Assembly (NCBI GenBank): GCA_910583615.1
Contig: CAJTXP010000013.1
Span: 26,147 to 90,146, forward strand
Length of the DNA stretch: 64,000 bases
Direction of reading: 5' to 3'
From: an uncultured Lachnospiraceae bacterium
GTDB lineage: Bacteria; Bacillota; Clostridia; Lachnospirales; Lachnospiraceae
Shown piece after piece: positions 50,976-59,254 of this stretch (positions within the stretch are counted from its first letter, which is position 1; each line of letters starts with the position of its first letter). The notes beneath the pieces are model-generated. The model did no database searches, was not told the DNA's origin, and saw nothing but the letters and a program-made list of their open reading frames with translations. Both the position numbers and the translations under genes were made by a program.

Positions 50976-52475
50976 TTGAGTGATGTAATATTACAGATGA
51001 GCAATATTACCAAACGATTTTCCGGCGTCACGGTATTGAATAAAGTGAACTTTAATCTGAGAAGAGGCGAAGTACATGTACTGATCGGAGAGAACGGCGC
51101 CGGCAAATCAACATTGATGAAGATTCTTACAGGGATTCATCAGAAAGATGAGGGGCGGATCTTACTGATGGATCAGGAAGGAGAGCTGAAGGAAGCAGAA
51201 CTTGACAGTCCGGTAACGGCTCTGGAAAAAGGGATCAGCATGGTTTTTCAGGAATTTAATCTCATGGAGAACATGACCATAGCAGAAAATATCTGTATAG
51301 GATATGAGCCTGTGAAGGGGATTGTGCTGGATCGGAAGAAGATGATGCAGACAGCCAGAGAGCAGATGAGAAGGGTAAATATGGAAGATGTTTCTCCAAC
51401 AGCTGTAGTAGAGACTTTGACAACTGCCCAGAAGCAGTGCGTGGAGATCGCGAAATGTCTTTCGCATGATGCGAAGATCATTATTCTGGATGAACCGACC
51501 TCGAGCCTTTCGGAAAAGGAAGTGGTAACCCTGTTCTCCCTGATCCGTTCTCTGAAAGCCAGTGGTGTGAGCATTGTCTATATTTCGCACCGGATGGAGG
51601 AGATCTTTGAGATCGGCGACCGGATTACTGTATTCCGGGACGGGGAGATGATCGATACCGTTCATGTGGCAGATACGACAGAAAACGACCTGGTAAAAAT
51701 GATTATCGGCCGGGAATTTGTATCGGATGACGCCTGTGAAGGAGAGAGAAAACATGAGGAAGTCCGGCTGGAAGGCAGGAATATTTCCGTGGGGAAATTC
51801 GGAAAAAAGCTGGATTTTCGGATCTACAAAGGAGAGATTCTGGGTATTTTCGGACTGGTAGGTGCGGGAAGAACCGAGCTGGCCAGAATGATTTTCGGAA
51901 TCGATCCCATGGGAGACGGTGTTTTATACAAGGATGGAAAGCAGATCCGGATCCGGAATCCCAGGGATGCCATCCGGCAGGGAATCGGAATGATACCTGA
52001 GGACCGGAAACATCTGGGACTGATTACAAAACTGGATGTAAGAGACAATCTTACACTGGCTGCACTGAAAAAGATGCCGGCAGTACTGAAGAACCGTACA
52101 ATGGAAACCAGTCTGACAGAAGAATACATTGACAGGCTGGGCATAGTAACAGCAGGACAGCAGCAGATGATAGAACGTCTCAGCGGAGGAAATCAGCAGA
52201 AAGTGGTCATATCCAAATGGCTTGCTCTGGATCTGGATGTGGTGATTCTGGATGAACCGACCAGAGGTGTGGATGTGGGAGCCAAGGCGGAGATCTATGG
52301 AATCATGCGTCAGCTTGCAGAGGAAGGAAAGAGTATTCTTATGATTTCCTCTGATCTGCCGGAAGTTCTTCGGGTCAGTCACAGAATTCTGGTTATGCAT
52401 GACGGTGAAATCAAGCTGAACAGACCTTCGAATGAGCTTGACCAGGAACAGATCATGCATGCGGCCATAAGTTAA
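50976..52475 (+). CDS. Sugar ABC transporter ATP-binding protein (RbsA/MglA family)
   Basis: This 499-residue protein has two ATPase domains: GENGAGKST and IILDEPTSSLSE in the first, GLVGAGRTE, LSGGNQQKV and VILDEPTRGVD in the second. All key motifs are intact. Translation starts at TTG (50976) with GGAGGG about 9 nt upstream. It couples ATP use to the permease encoded 15 bp downstream. Confidence 0.92.
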   Translation: MSDVILQMSNITKRFSGVTVLNKVNFNLRRGEVHVLIGENGAGKSTLMKILTGIHQKDEGRILLMDQEGELKEAELDSPVTALEKGISMVFQEFNLMENMTIAENICIGYEPVKGIVLDRKKMMQTAREQMRRVNMEDVSPTAVVETLTTAQKQCVEIAKCLSHDAKIIILDEPTSSLSEKEVVTLFSLIRSLKASGVSIVYISHRMEEIFEIGDRITVFRDGEMIDTVHVADTTENDLVKMIIGREFVSDDACEGERKHEEVRLEGRNISVGKFGKKLDFRIYKGEILGIFGLVGAGRTELARMIFGIDPMGDGVLYKDGKQIRIRNPRDAIRQGIGMIPEDRKHLGLITKLDVRDNLTLAALKKMPAVLKNRTMETSLTEEYIDRLGIVTAGQQQMIERLSGGNQQKVVISKWLALDLDVVILDEPTRGVDVGAKAEIYGIMRQLAEEGKSILMISSDLPEVLRVSHRILVMHDGEIKLNRPSNELDQEQIMHAAIS

Positions 52476-52490
52476 ACGGAGGATGAGAAG

Positions 52491-53435
52491 ATGAATCTAT
52501 CAAAGAATAAAGAGATAATCCGGCAGGGAACGCTGGTGGCAGTGCTTTTACTGGAGGTTGTTCTGTTTTCATACTTTTCCCGAAATTTCTTTACGTTTTC
52601 CAATCTGATCAATGTACTGCGCCAGATTTCAGTAACTGGCATTTCGGCAGTGGGGATGTTCATGATCATACTGCTTGGAGATATTGATCTTTCAGTTGGG
52701 GCGGTATATGCGTTTGTCGGAGTGATTTGTGCCTATATTTTCAGAGCGACACAAAGCACGGTGATTGTTTTTATCTCTGCAGTGGCGATTGGAACCTGCA
52801 TCGGAATGATCAGCGGTTTTATTACGGCAAAGGGAAAAATACCTGCTTTTATCACAACGCTTGCTGTTACAAGCGTCTGTCGGGGAACGGCGTATATTCT
52901 TACCGGCGGTACTCCGATCGGAATATCCAATCCCAAATTTACGGTATTTGGTTCCGGATATGTATTTTCCATGGTTCCGATTCCGGTTGTTATTATGATT
53001 GTAATTGTAGCGGCAGGATTTTTTCTGGTTGGATATACGAGATTCGGAAGATATGTATATGCATGCGGAGGAAATGGACAGGCCAGCCGGTGGTCCGGTA
53101 TCAATGTGGACAGGATCCGGATTCTGGTATTTACCATCTCCGGTTTTCTCTGCGGAATCAGCGGACTGATACTGGCAGGACGGCTGGGAGGAGGGCTTCC
53201 AGGTGCCGGGGACAGTGCGGAGATGGACGTCATCACCACAGTAGTTCTGGGAGGTACGAGCATGGCCGGCGGAAAAGGAAAACTGTGGGGTGTAATTCTC
53301 GGCGTATTTGTCATTGGCGTATTGAATAACGGACTGACGATGATGAATGTGTCTTCTTACTGGCAGCAGGTGGTAAAAGGCATCATCATTCTGATCGCTG
53401 TTCTGTTTGATATCCATGCATCAAAGACATCTTAA
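52491..53435 (+). CDS. Sugar ABC transporter permease (RbsC family)
   Basis: This 314-residue protein has about eight to ten membrane helices and the family segments LLGDIDLSVGAVYAFVG and VLGGTSMAGGKG. It is the only permease of this system, so it should form a homodimer. The ATG has CGGAGGATGAGAAG upstream. Confidence 0.92.
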   Translation: MNLSKNKEIIRQGTLVAVLLLEVVLFSYFSRNFFTFSNLINVLRQISVTGISAVGMFMIILLGDIDLSVGAVYAFVGVICAYIFRATQSTVIVFISAVAIGTCIGMISGFITAKGKIPAFITTLAVTSVCRGTAYILTGGTPIGISNPKFTVFGSGYVFSMVPIPVVIMIVIVAAGFFLVGYTRFGRYVYACGGNGQASRWSGINVDRIRILVFTISGFLCGISGLILAGRLGGGLPGAGDSAEMDVITTVVLGGTSMAGGKGKLWGVILGVFVIGVLNNGLTMMNVSSYWQQVVKGIIILIAVLFDIHASKTS

Positions 53436-53483
53436 AGAAACAGCAGAAAAATCAAAACAAAGACTTCAGACAGGAGGAACGAG

Positions 53484-54515
53484 ATGAGTAGAGAGATGAC
53501 AGCAGTAACATTTAAAGATATTGCAACTTATGAGATTGGAAAGAGAGCGGTTCCGCAGATTCAAAAGCCGGACGATGTAAGGGTTTCCGTGGAAGCATGC
53601 AGTATCTGCGGAACGGATGTCCATCTGCTGAATGATCCGCCTGGATTTATCGGTACAAAAGGGATTGTGCTTGGACATGAGTGTGTGGGAAGAGTCGAGG
53701 AGACAGGAACCGGCGTCGGCGGGCTGAAACCGGGAGATCGTGTGGTTCTGGAACCCAATGTGGCATGCGGTTACTGTGCCTACTGCCGGAGCGGCGTACC
53801 CAATATGTGCCAGAACGATGTAATTCTGGGTGTTACCATTGACGGTGTTTTTGCAGAAGAGTTTGTTGCTCCGGAAAGGGCGCTTGTAAAGATTCCGGAT
53901 GACATGCCGGCAGACATTGCAGTCTTTGCTGAACCGGTGAATTGTGTGATGGGAGCCATGAACAAACTTCGCCTGCTGCCGGGAGAAACTGCGCTTGTAC
54001 TGGGAGCCGGTCCCATAGGACTGTATTTTACCATGCTCTTGAAAGCAAACGGAGCAGGTAAGGTGATTGTATCGGAGCCTTCTGCTTTCCGTGCAGAATA
54101 TGCAAAAAAATGCGGAGCAGATGTGGTGATTGATCCCACCAGGGAAAATCTGGTGGAAGCGGTGAAATCTTTGACGCAGGGTCTTGGAACCGATGCGACG
54201 GTGGATGCAGTAGGCGTGCTGTCTCCGGATGCCATTGCGTGCACAAGAAGAGCAGGCAGGATCGTTCTCTTCGGACAGAACGGAGCTGTGCAGGAGACCA
54301 TCTGTCAGAACGATATTACCAGAAACGGTCTGACGGTATTTGGAAATTATATTGGATTGTTCACACTGACTTCTACTGTGAAACTTCTGTCAGCAGGACT
54401 GATTCCCGTGGAAAAAATCATCACGCACAGACTGCCGCTGACAGAATTCGGAACAGGTCTGGAAGCTATGAGAAAAGGCGAGGCTCTGGAAGTAATCCTG
54501 TATCCTGAAAGATAA
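53484..54515 (+). CDS. Zinc-dependent medium-chain dehydrogenase (sorbitol/threonine dehydrogenase type)
   Basis: This 343-residue enzyme has catalytic zinc ligands C42, H65 and E66 and structural cysteines C95, C98, C101 and C109. A Rossmann loop, GAGPIG, lies near residue 174. It probably oxidises the imported polyol or sugar with NAD(P)+, giving a keto-sugar for the epimerase-like neighbours. It is only distantly related to the dehydrogenase at 5250. The ATG has AGGAGGAACGAG upstream, and the second TIM-barrel gene follows after 14 bp. Confidence 0.9.
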   Translation: MSREMTAVTFKDIATYEIGKRAVPQIQKPDDVRVSVEACSICGTDVHLLNDPPGFIGTKGIVLGHECVGRVEETGTGVGGLKPGDRVVLEPNVACGYCAYCRSGVPNMCQNDVILGVTIDGVFAEEFVAPERALVKIPDDMPADIAVFAEPVNCVMGAMNKLRLLPGETALVLGAGPIGLYFTMLLKANGAGKVIVSEPSAFRAEYAKKCGADVVIDPTRENLVEAVKSLTQGLGTDATVDAVGVLSPDAIACTRRAGRIVLFGQNGAVQETICQNDITRNGLTVFGNYIGLFTLTSTVKLLSAGLIPVEKIITHRLPLTEFGTGLEAMRKGEALEVILYPER

Positions 54516-54529
54516 GAAAGGAAGGGAAT

Positions 54530-55369
54530 ATGTATCGATACAGTATGACGCAATGGATCGTTGGAGATGAGGAGATTGAATACAGTTTTCAGCGTCTGAA
54601 AAAGTATGGCTATGATGGAATTGAATTTGCAGCAGAACCCGCTTTGCTGGATGCAGACCGTCTGAACGAACTGATGAAGCAATACGGAATATCCTGTACT
54701 TCTCTGTGCGGGATCTTTCCGGAAGAGAGAGATCTGTCTTCCGGCGATCCGGGGATTGCCGGTGCAGCAGTTCAGTATCTGAAGGACAGTGTGGACTTTG
54801 CGGTTGCTGTTGGGGCACCTTATATCATTGTTGTGCCTTCTCCGGTTGGCAGGATAAAGCCACTGGATGCATGCCCTTATGAGGAGGCATGGAAAAACGC
54901 AGTCAATCATATAAGAATGGCAGCGGATTATGCGCGGGAAAAGGGAGTCCGTTTTGCCATAGAGGCTGTCAACCGGTATGAGACCTATCTGGTAAATCAC
55001 CTTACAGGAGCGCTTGCATTTGTAAAAGAAATCAATCATCCGGCTGTGGGACTGATGGCGGACCTGTTTCATATGAGCCTTGAGGAGCGCAGTATTTCAG
55101 ACAGCCTCTGTATGATATCGGATTATCTGATGCATGTACATGTTGCAGACAATACAAGGGAGGCAGCAGGTCTGGGAAGCACTGATTTCAAAACGGTGCT
55201 GCGGACACTTGACAGAATCGGGTATCAGGGTCCTCTTACCATGGAATTTCTGCCCAGAATTGCTGATCCATATGCGGCTTCCGACATGGGGACACATGCA
55301 AAACTGATGGATTTATATGCTGCGCAGGCAATAAATTATATGAAAATTCTGGAAAATAGTGTAGAATAG
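54530..55369 (+). CDS. Sugar epimerase/isomerase TIM-barrel protein, copy 2
   Basis: This 279-residue paralogue of the 49008 protein has metal ligands E145, D178, H204 and E239 at exactly the same positions. Shared motifs include VNRYETYLVN and MADLFHMSLEE. The substrate loop after the third ligand differs (DNTREAAGLGS against DSNRAAPGRGH), so the two copies probably handle different stereoisomers or successive steps. The ATG has GAAAGGAAGGG upstream. Confidence 0.85.
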   Translation: MYRYSMTQWIVGDEEIEYSFQRLKKYGYDGIEFAAEPALLDADRLNELMKQYGISCTSLCGIFPEERDLSSGDPGIAGAAVQYLKDSVDFAVAVGAPYIIVVPSPVGRIKPLDACPYEEAWKNAVNHIRMAADYAREKGVRFAIEAVNRYETYLVNHLTGALAFVKEINHPAVGLMADLFHMSLEERSISDSLCMISDYLMHVHVADNTREAAGLGSTDFKTVLRTLDRIGYQGPLTMEFLPRIADPYAASDMGTHAKLMDLYAAQAINYMKILENSVE

Positions 55370-55413
55370 TTATGCTGAAAATTCAGTAATACACTATCAG
55401 GGGAGATGAAAGT

Positions 55414-56433
55414 ATGGCAACGATTCAGGATGTCGCAGCAAAAGCGGGTGTTTCTGTTGCCACGGTATCAAGAGTTATTAATCAGAGCAACACCGTGGCA
55501 CCTAAATCTGTAAACAAGGTGAGAAAAGCAATCCTGGAATTAGGATATCAGCCTAATTTTCTTGCAAGAGATCTGAGGAGAGCGGAAACAAACCGGGTAC
55601 TGGTACTGCTGCAGTCCATATCAAACCCATACTATGCGACAATCGTAAAAGGTATTGAGGATGTTGCGCAAAAACATAATTACAGTATTATGCTGTGCAA
55701 TACAGACTCTGAAATCACAAGGGAAAAAACCTATATTGACCTTCTGGGAAAAAAGGTGGTTCAGGGAGCCATTTTTCTGGACACGGAGATGACCAGTGAG
55801 GAGATCAATCTGCTGGTGAGGGACAACCATATTGTCTTCTGCTGTGAGTATCGTCCGGGAACGCAGGTTTCTCATGTGATGATTGATAATTACAGTGCGG
55901 CAAAAACCATGGTGCGCCACCTGATCGCACAGGGGCACAAGGAGATTGCCCTGATCGCCGGGGACCGGCATCTGGCCTCCACAGATCAGAGGTATCGGGG
56001 ATATCTGGATGCACTGGAAGAAGCCGGACTTCAGGTGAGGAAACCATGGATCTTCTGGAGTGAGGAGAGCAGCTTTAAGATGGGTATAAGAGCAGTGGAG
56101 AATTTTCTCTATCTGAAAGAGCATCCCACAGCAGTCTTTGCCATGTCGGATATTCTGGCCATTGGCTCTATTCGGGCAATTCACAACCATGGACTGCGGG
56201 TACCGGATGATATTGCCGTGGCCGGATTTGACGGCATTGAGTATTCAGCAGCCAGTGTTCCCAGCCTGACTACGATGGTACAGCCTTCCTATGACATGGG
56301 CGGACTGGCCATGGAAATGCTGATACGCAAAATGAAAGACGGAGAAACACAGAATAAAGAAGTCGTTCTGGAACATGAACTGGTGATTCGTGAATCTACT
56401 TCTCAGACAGCAGGGCAGGGCCGGAACAGATGA
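55414..56433 (+). CDS. LacI-family transcriptional regulator
   Basis: This 339-residue repressor has an N-terminal helix-turn-helix (TIQDVAAKAGVSVATVSRVI) and a sugar-sensing domain with AVFAMSDILAIGSIRAIHNHG near residue 245. It lies inside the operon it probably controls, through GTAATCGATTAC at 48958-48969. The ATG has GGGGAGATGAAAGT upstream. The oxidoreductase gene follows after 15 bp. Confidence 0.92.
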   Translation: MATIQDVAAKAGVSVATVSRVINQSNTVAPKSVNKVRKAILELGYQPNFLARDLRRAETNRVLVLLQSISNPYYATIVKGIEDVAQKHNYSIMLCNTDSEITREKTYIDLLGKKVVQGAIFLDTEMTSEEINLLVRDNHIVFCCEYRPGTQVSHVMIDNYSAAKTMVRHLIAQGHKEIALIAGDRHLASTDQRYRGYLDALEEAGLQVRKPWIFWSEESSFKMGIRAVENFLYLKEHPTAVFAMSDILAIGSIRAIHNHGLRVPDDIAVAGFDGIEYSAASVPSLTTMVQPSYDMGGLAMEMLIRKMKDGETQNKEVVLEHELVIRESTSQTAGQGRNR

Positions 56434-56448
56434 TGAAATGGAGGAACT

Positions 56449-57477
56449 ATGATCAATATTGGAGTTATCGGCTGCGGAAAGATCGCGCAGGTCCGCCATC
56501 TGCCGGAATATGCAGCGCATCCGGAGGCAAGGATCGCCGGTGTTTTTGATCTGTGCCGGGAGCGTGCGGAAACGATTGCCGAAACATATCATACCAAAGT
56601 ATATACTTCTTATAAGGATATGCTGGCGGATCCGGAGATTGAGGCGGTGAGTGTCTGCGTGGCAAACGCTGCTCACTGTGAAATTACAGTGGAAGCTTTA
56701 AAATCCGGTAAACATGTACTGTGTGAAAAACCAATGGCTGTCACGCTGGAACAGTGTGAACAGATGGCACAGACGGCAAAACAGGAAAACAGATTTCTGA
56801 TGATCGGGCACAACCAGCGCCTGACAAAGGCTCATGCAAAGGCGAGAAAGCTGATTGAACAGGGAGAGATCGGGAAGATTCTTACCTTCCGGACCTCATT
56901 TGGGCACGGCGGTCCGGAAACATGGGCAATCGACAGCAGAAACGTGTGGTTTTTTGACAAAAAAACGGCAGCCTTCGGTGCAATGGCAGATCTGGGTATT
57001 CACAAGACAGATCTGATTCAATATCTGACAGGGCAGAGAGTAAGCGCTGTCACTGCTTATATGGGGACGCTGGACAAGAAGGACAGTGAAGGGAATCCGA
57101 TTGGAGTGGATGACAATGCGATCTGTATCTATGAGATGGACGGCGGAGCAGTGGGGACGATGACCGCAAGCTGGACACATTACGGGCCGGAAGATAATTC
57201 TACCGTTCTCTATGGAACAAAGGGAATCATGTATATTTATACAGATCCGGAGTATGCAGTTGTTATTGAATACAAGGACGGCACACGGGAACAGTGGAAT
57301 CTGGATCAGATTCAGACCAATGACAGTCAGACCAGCTCCGGCGTCATTGATCTGTGGATGGAGAGTCTGGTTCAGCACTGTCCTCCGGAGATATCCGGAG
57401 AAGAGGCACTCAGCGCCATGAGAGCGGTCTTTGCAGCTCTGGAATCTGCAGGCACCGGTTCCAGAGTAATGGTATAA
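56449..57477 (+). CDS. Gfo/Idh/MocA-family oxidoreductase
   Basis: This 342-residue NAD(P)-dependent enzyme has the N-terminal loop GVIGCGKIAQVRH, the conserved EKP motif (CEKPMAVT near residue 97) and the active-site DLGIHKTDL segment near residue 182. Members oxidise inositols, uronic acids, or sugars at C3. Directly followed by a TIM-barrel gene, it may form part of a 3-keto-sugar or inositol-type route. The ATG has TGGAGGAACT upstream. Confidence 0.9.
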   Translation: MINIGVIGCGKIAQVRHLPEYAAHPEARIAGVFDLCRERAETIAETYHTKVYTSYKDMLADPEIEAVSVCVANAAHCEITVEALKSGKHVLCEKPMAVTLEQCEQMAQTAKQENRFLMIGHNQRLTKAHAKARKLIEQGEIGKILTFRTSFGHGGPETWAIDSRNVWFFDKKTAAFGAMADLGIHKTDLIQYLTGQRVSAVTAYMGTLDKKDSEGNPIGVDDNAICIYEMDGGAVGTMTASWTHYGPEDNSTVLYGTKGIMYIYTDPEYAVVIEYKDGTREQWNLDQIQTNDSQTSSGVIDLWMESLVQHCPPEISGEEALSAMRAVFAALESAGTGSRVMV

Positions 57478-57491
57478 GGGGGAACAAAAGG

Positions 57492-58481
57492 ATGATAAGA
57501 CCAATTACTCTGGCCTCCGGCCAGTTTGGAGATATGGGTCTGGAAGAACTGTGTGCCATGGCATCTTCTATTGGATACCAGGGGTTGGAACTGGCAACTC
57601 ATGCACATTTCAATGTAGAAAAGGCACTCAAAGAAGAAGGTTATGTGGAGCAGGTACAGAAAATGCTGAAAAAGTATAATCTTTCCTGCCATGCCATATC
57701 TGCGCATCTGACTGGTCAGTGTGTGGGAGACGTATGGGATCCGAGGCTTGATAATTTTGCACCATCTGCCTGTTCGGGGGATCCCGAAAAGATACGTACA
57801 TGGGCGGTGGAAGAGATGAAGCGTACCGTAGAAGCAGCCGACAAAATGGGGGTGAAGGTGATTACGGGCTTTACCGGTTCGCCCATCTGGGCCTGGTGGT
57901 ATTCCTACCCGCAGACAACACGTCAGATGGTGGATGAAGGTTATCAGAAAATTTATGATCTGTGGACGCCGATTCTAGACGTGTTTGACCAGTATGATAT
58001 CCGGTTTGCTCTGGAGGTTCATCCCACAGAGATTGCTTTTGATTACTATTCAACGGAACGGCTTCTGGATACTTTTCATCATCGTCCTGCAATGGGTATT
58101 AACTATGATCCCAGCCATCTGGTATGGCAGGGGATAAATGAGCTGACATTCCTGCGTGATTTTGCTGACAGGATCTATCATGTACATATTAAAGATGTAA
58201 AGATAAACCGAAATGAAAGGTCGGGCATCCTCGGTTCTCATCTGGAGTTTGGAGATGTAAGAAGGGCATGGAATTTTGTATCGGCAGGACACGGGGACGT
58301 GGACTTTGACGGAATCATACGGGAACTGAACCGGATGGAATATCAGGGTCCTCTGTCTGTGGAATGGGAAGACTCCGGGATGGAACGTGAATTCGGGGCA
58401 GCGGAATCTTATGAATATATTCGGAAAATGAATTTTTCACCTTCAGATACGGCATTTGATGCAGCATTGAAAACGGAATAA
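57492..58481 (+). CDS. Sugar phosphate isomerase/epimerase-family TIM barrel
   Basis: This 329-residue TIM-barrel protein begins MIRPITLASGQFGDMGLEEL. Metal-site segments are visible as FALEVHPTEIAFD, NYDPSHLVWQG, HVHIKD and SVEWEDSGME. It is longer than, and distinct from, the 49008/54530 pair. Similar proteins are commonly paired with Gfo/Idh/MocA oxidoreductases in sugar clusters, as here with a 14-bp gap. A C-glycoside deglycosidase beta-subunit gene (DUF6379) is not present. The longer frame from 57354 overlaps the previous gene; the start at 57492 is the first with a ribosome site. Confidence 0.83.
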   Translation: MIRPITLASGQFGDMGLEELCAMASSIGYQGLELATHAHFNVEKALKEEGYVEQVQKMLKKYNLSCHAISAHLTGQCVGDVWDPRLDNFAPSACSGDPEKIRTWAVEEMKRTVEAADKMGVKVITGFTGSPIWAWWYSYPQTTRQMVDEGYQKIYDLWTPILDVFDQYDIRFALEVHPTEIAFDYYSTERLLDTFHHRPAMGINYDPSHLVWQGINELTFLRDFADRIYHVHIKDVKINRNERSGILGSHLEFGDVRRAWNFVSAGHGDVDFDGIIRELNRMEYQGPLSVEWEDSGMEREFGAAESYEYIRKMNFSPSDTAFDAALKTE

Positions 58482-58494
58482 ATACAGGAAAAGA

Positions 58495-58539
58495 AAATCC
58501 CCTGATTCCCTCAGAACTGTAGTGAGGGACAGGGGATTT
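58495..58539. terminator. Bidirectional terminator between convergent genes
   Basis: AAATCCCCT (58495-58503) pairs with AGGGGATTT (58531-58539), with a second stem CCCTC/GAGGG inside (58508-58512 with 58524-58528). On the minus strand TTTTCTTTTCC follows, a good T-tract for the gene ending at 58560. Confidence 0.85.
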
Positions 58540-58559
58540 GAACGTTTTCAAAATGTATT

Positions 58560-58994
58560 TTATTTATGAAACAGCCGTTTGAAAAATCCTTTCTTCGGTT
58601 CCGGTTTCTCGATTCCGCCTCTTGCACCCTTGATGGCGGTGATGTAGATGCCGCTGACGACGACTTTAACTTCCTTCTTCACCGGAAGCAGTTCGAAGAC
58701 CTTCTCGTCTGCAATCAGGTTCATGACTTTTGGTCCCACCTTTGCTTTTACAATGGGCATTTTTGACCGGCGTAGATACTTCGGCACCTGATCAATGACC
58801 ATGGCGGGAAGGCCGGAATCCTTTACTCTTAATCGCTTCTTGTCAATAATCAGCATGCTGACGGTTTGTGCCATGGCATCCAGCTGCGCCTGATTTTCGG
58901 CCTGTTTTTTCTGCATTTTGTTGCCGAAATAATATAAGGCGACCAGAATAATGACAAGGATGATAAGGATGATTATCAATACTTTCCACATCAT
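58560..58994 (-). CDS. Small membrane-anchored protein of unknown function
   Basis: This 144-residue protein has one N-terminal membrane helix (residues 3-22, almost all I, L and V), then a Q/K/A-rich helical stretch and a basic C-terminal domain (KVVVSGIYITAIKGARGG, ending KKGFFKRLFHK). The C-terminal part would lie in the cytoplasm. The ATG at 58994 is preceded by GAAGGAG about 11 nt away; the longer frame to 59060 lacks a ribosome site. No motif suggests an enzyme. Confidence 0.68.
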   Translation of the reverse strand: MMWKVLIIILIILVIILVALYYFGNKMQKKQAENQAQLDAMAQTVSMLIIDKKRLRVKDSGLPAMVIDQVPKYLRRSKMPIVKAKVGPKVMNLIADEKVFELLPVKKEVKVVVSGIYITAIKGARGGIEKPEPKKGFFKRLFHK

Positions 58995-59094
58995 TGTATT
59001 TCCTGCTCCTTCTGTTCTGTTTTCTTGTCTCATTGTAGCATCGTTTCCGGTAAAATGCAATATTTGTATTTTCGTGGCAGCTCTGGAAGGTGCG

Positions 59095-59123
59095 TTGATT
59101 TTTCGGGTTCAGGGGTGTATGAT
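59095..59123 (+). promoter_or_regulatory. Promoter of the two-component system operon
   Basis: -35 TTGATT (59095-59100), a 17-nt spacer and -10 TATGAT (59118-59123), about 130 bp before the kinase ATG. Confidence 0.6.
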
Positions 59124-59254
59124 AACAGGGAAGGAACGGAATCCTGAAATAAGAGACCGCATGCTTCAGGAGCCGGCGCCGGGTTGCGGCGAAGAGATGT
59201 CAGGAACTGGAAGAGCAGGAGCGGCAGAGGCTGGAAAGAGAGTATGAAAGTACA

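Noticed and set aside
56449..58481. Complete C-glycoside deglycosidase cluster
   Set aside because: The diagnostic small beta-subunit gene is absent from the window, so only a loose parallel can be claimed.
59119..59247. Possible 42-codon upstream open frame before the kinase
   Set aside because: Its ATG coincides with the -10 element of the predicted promoter, so it would not be transcribed from there.
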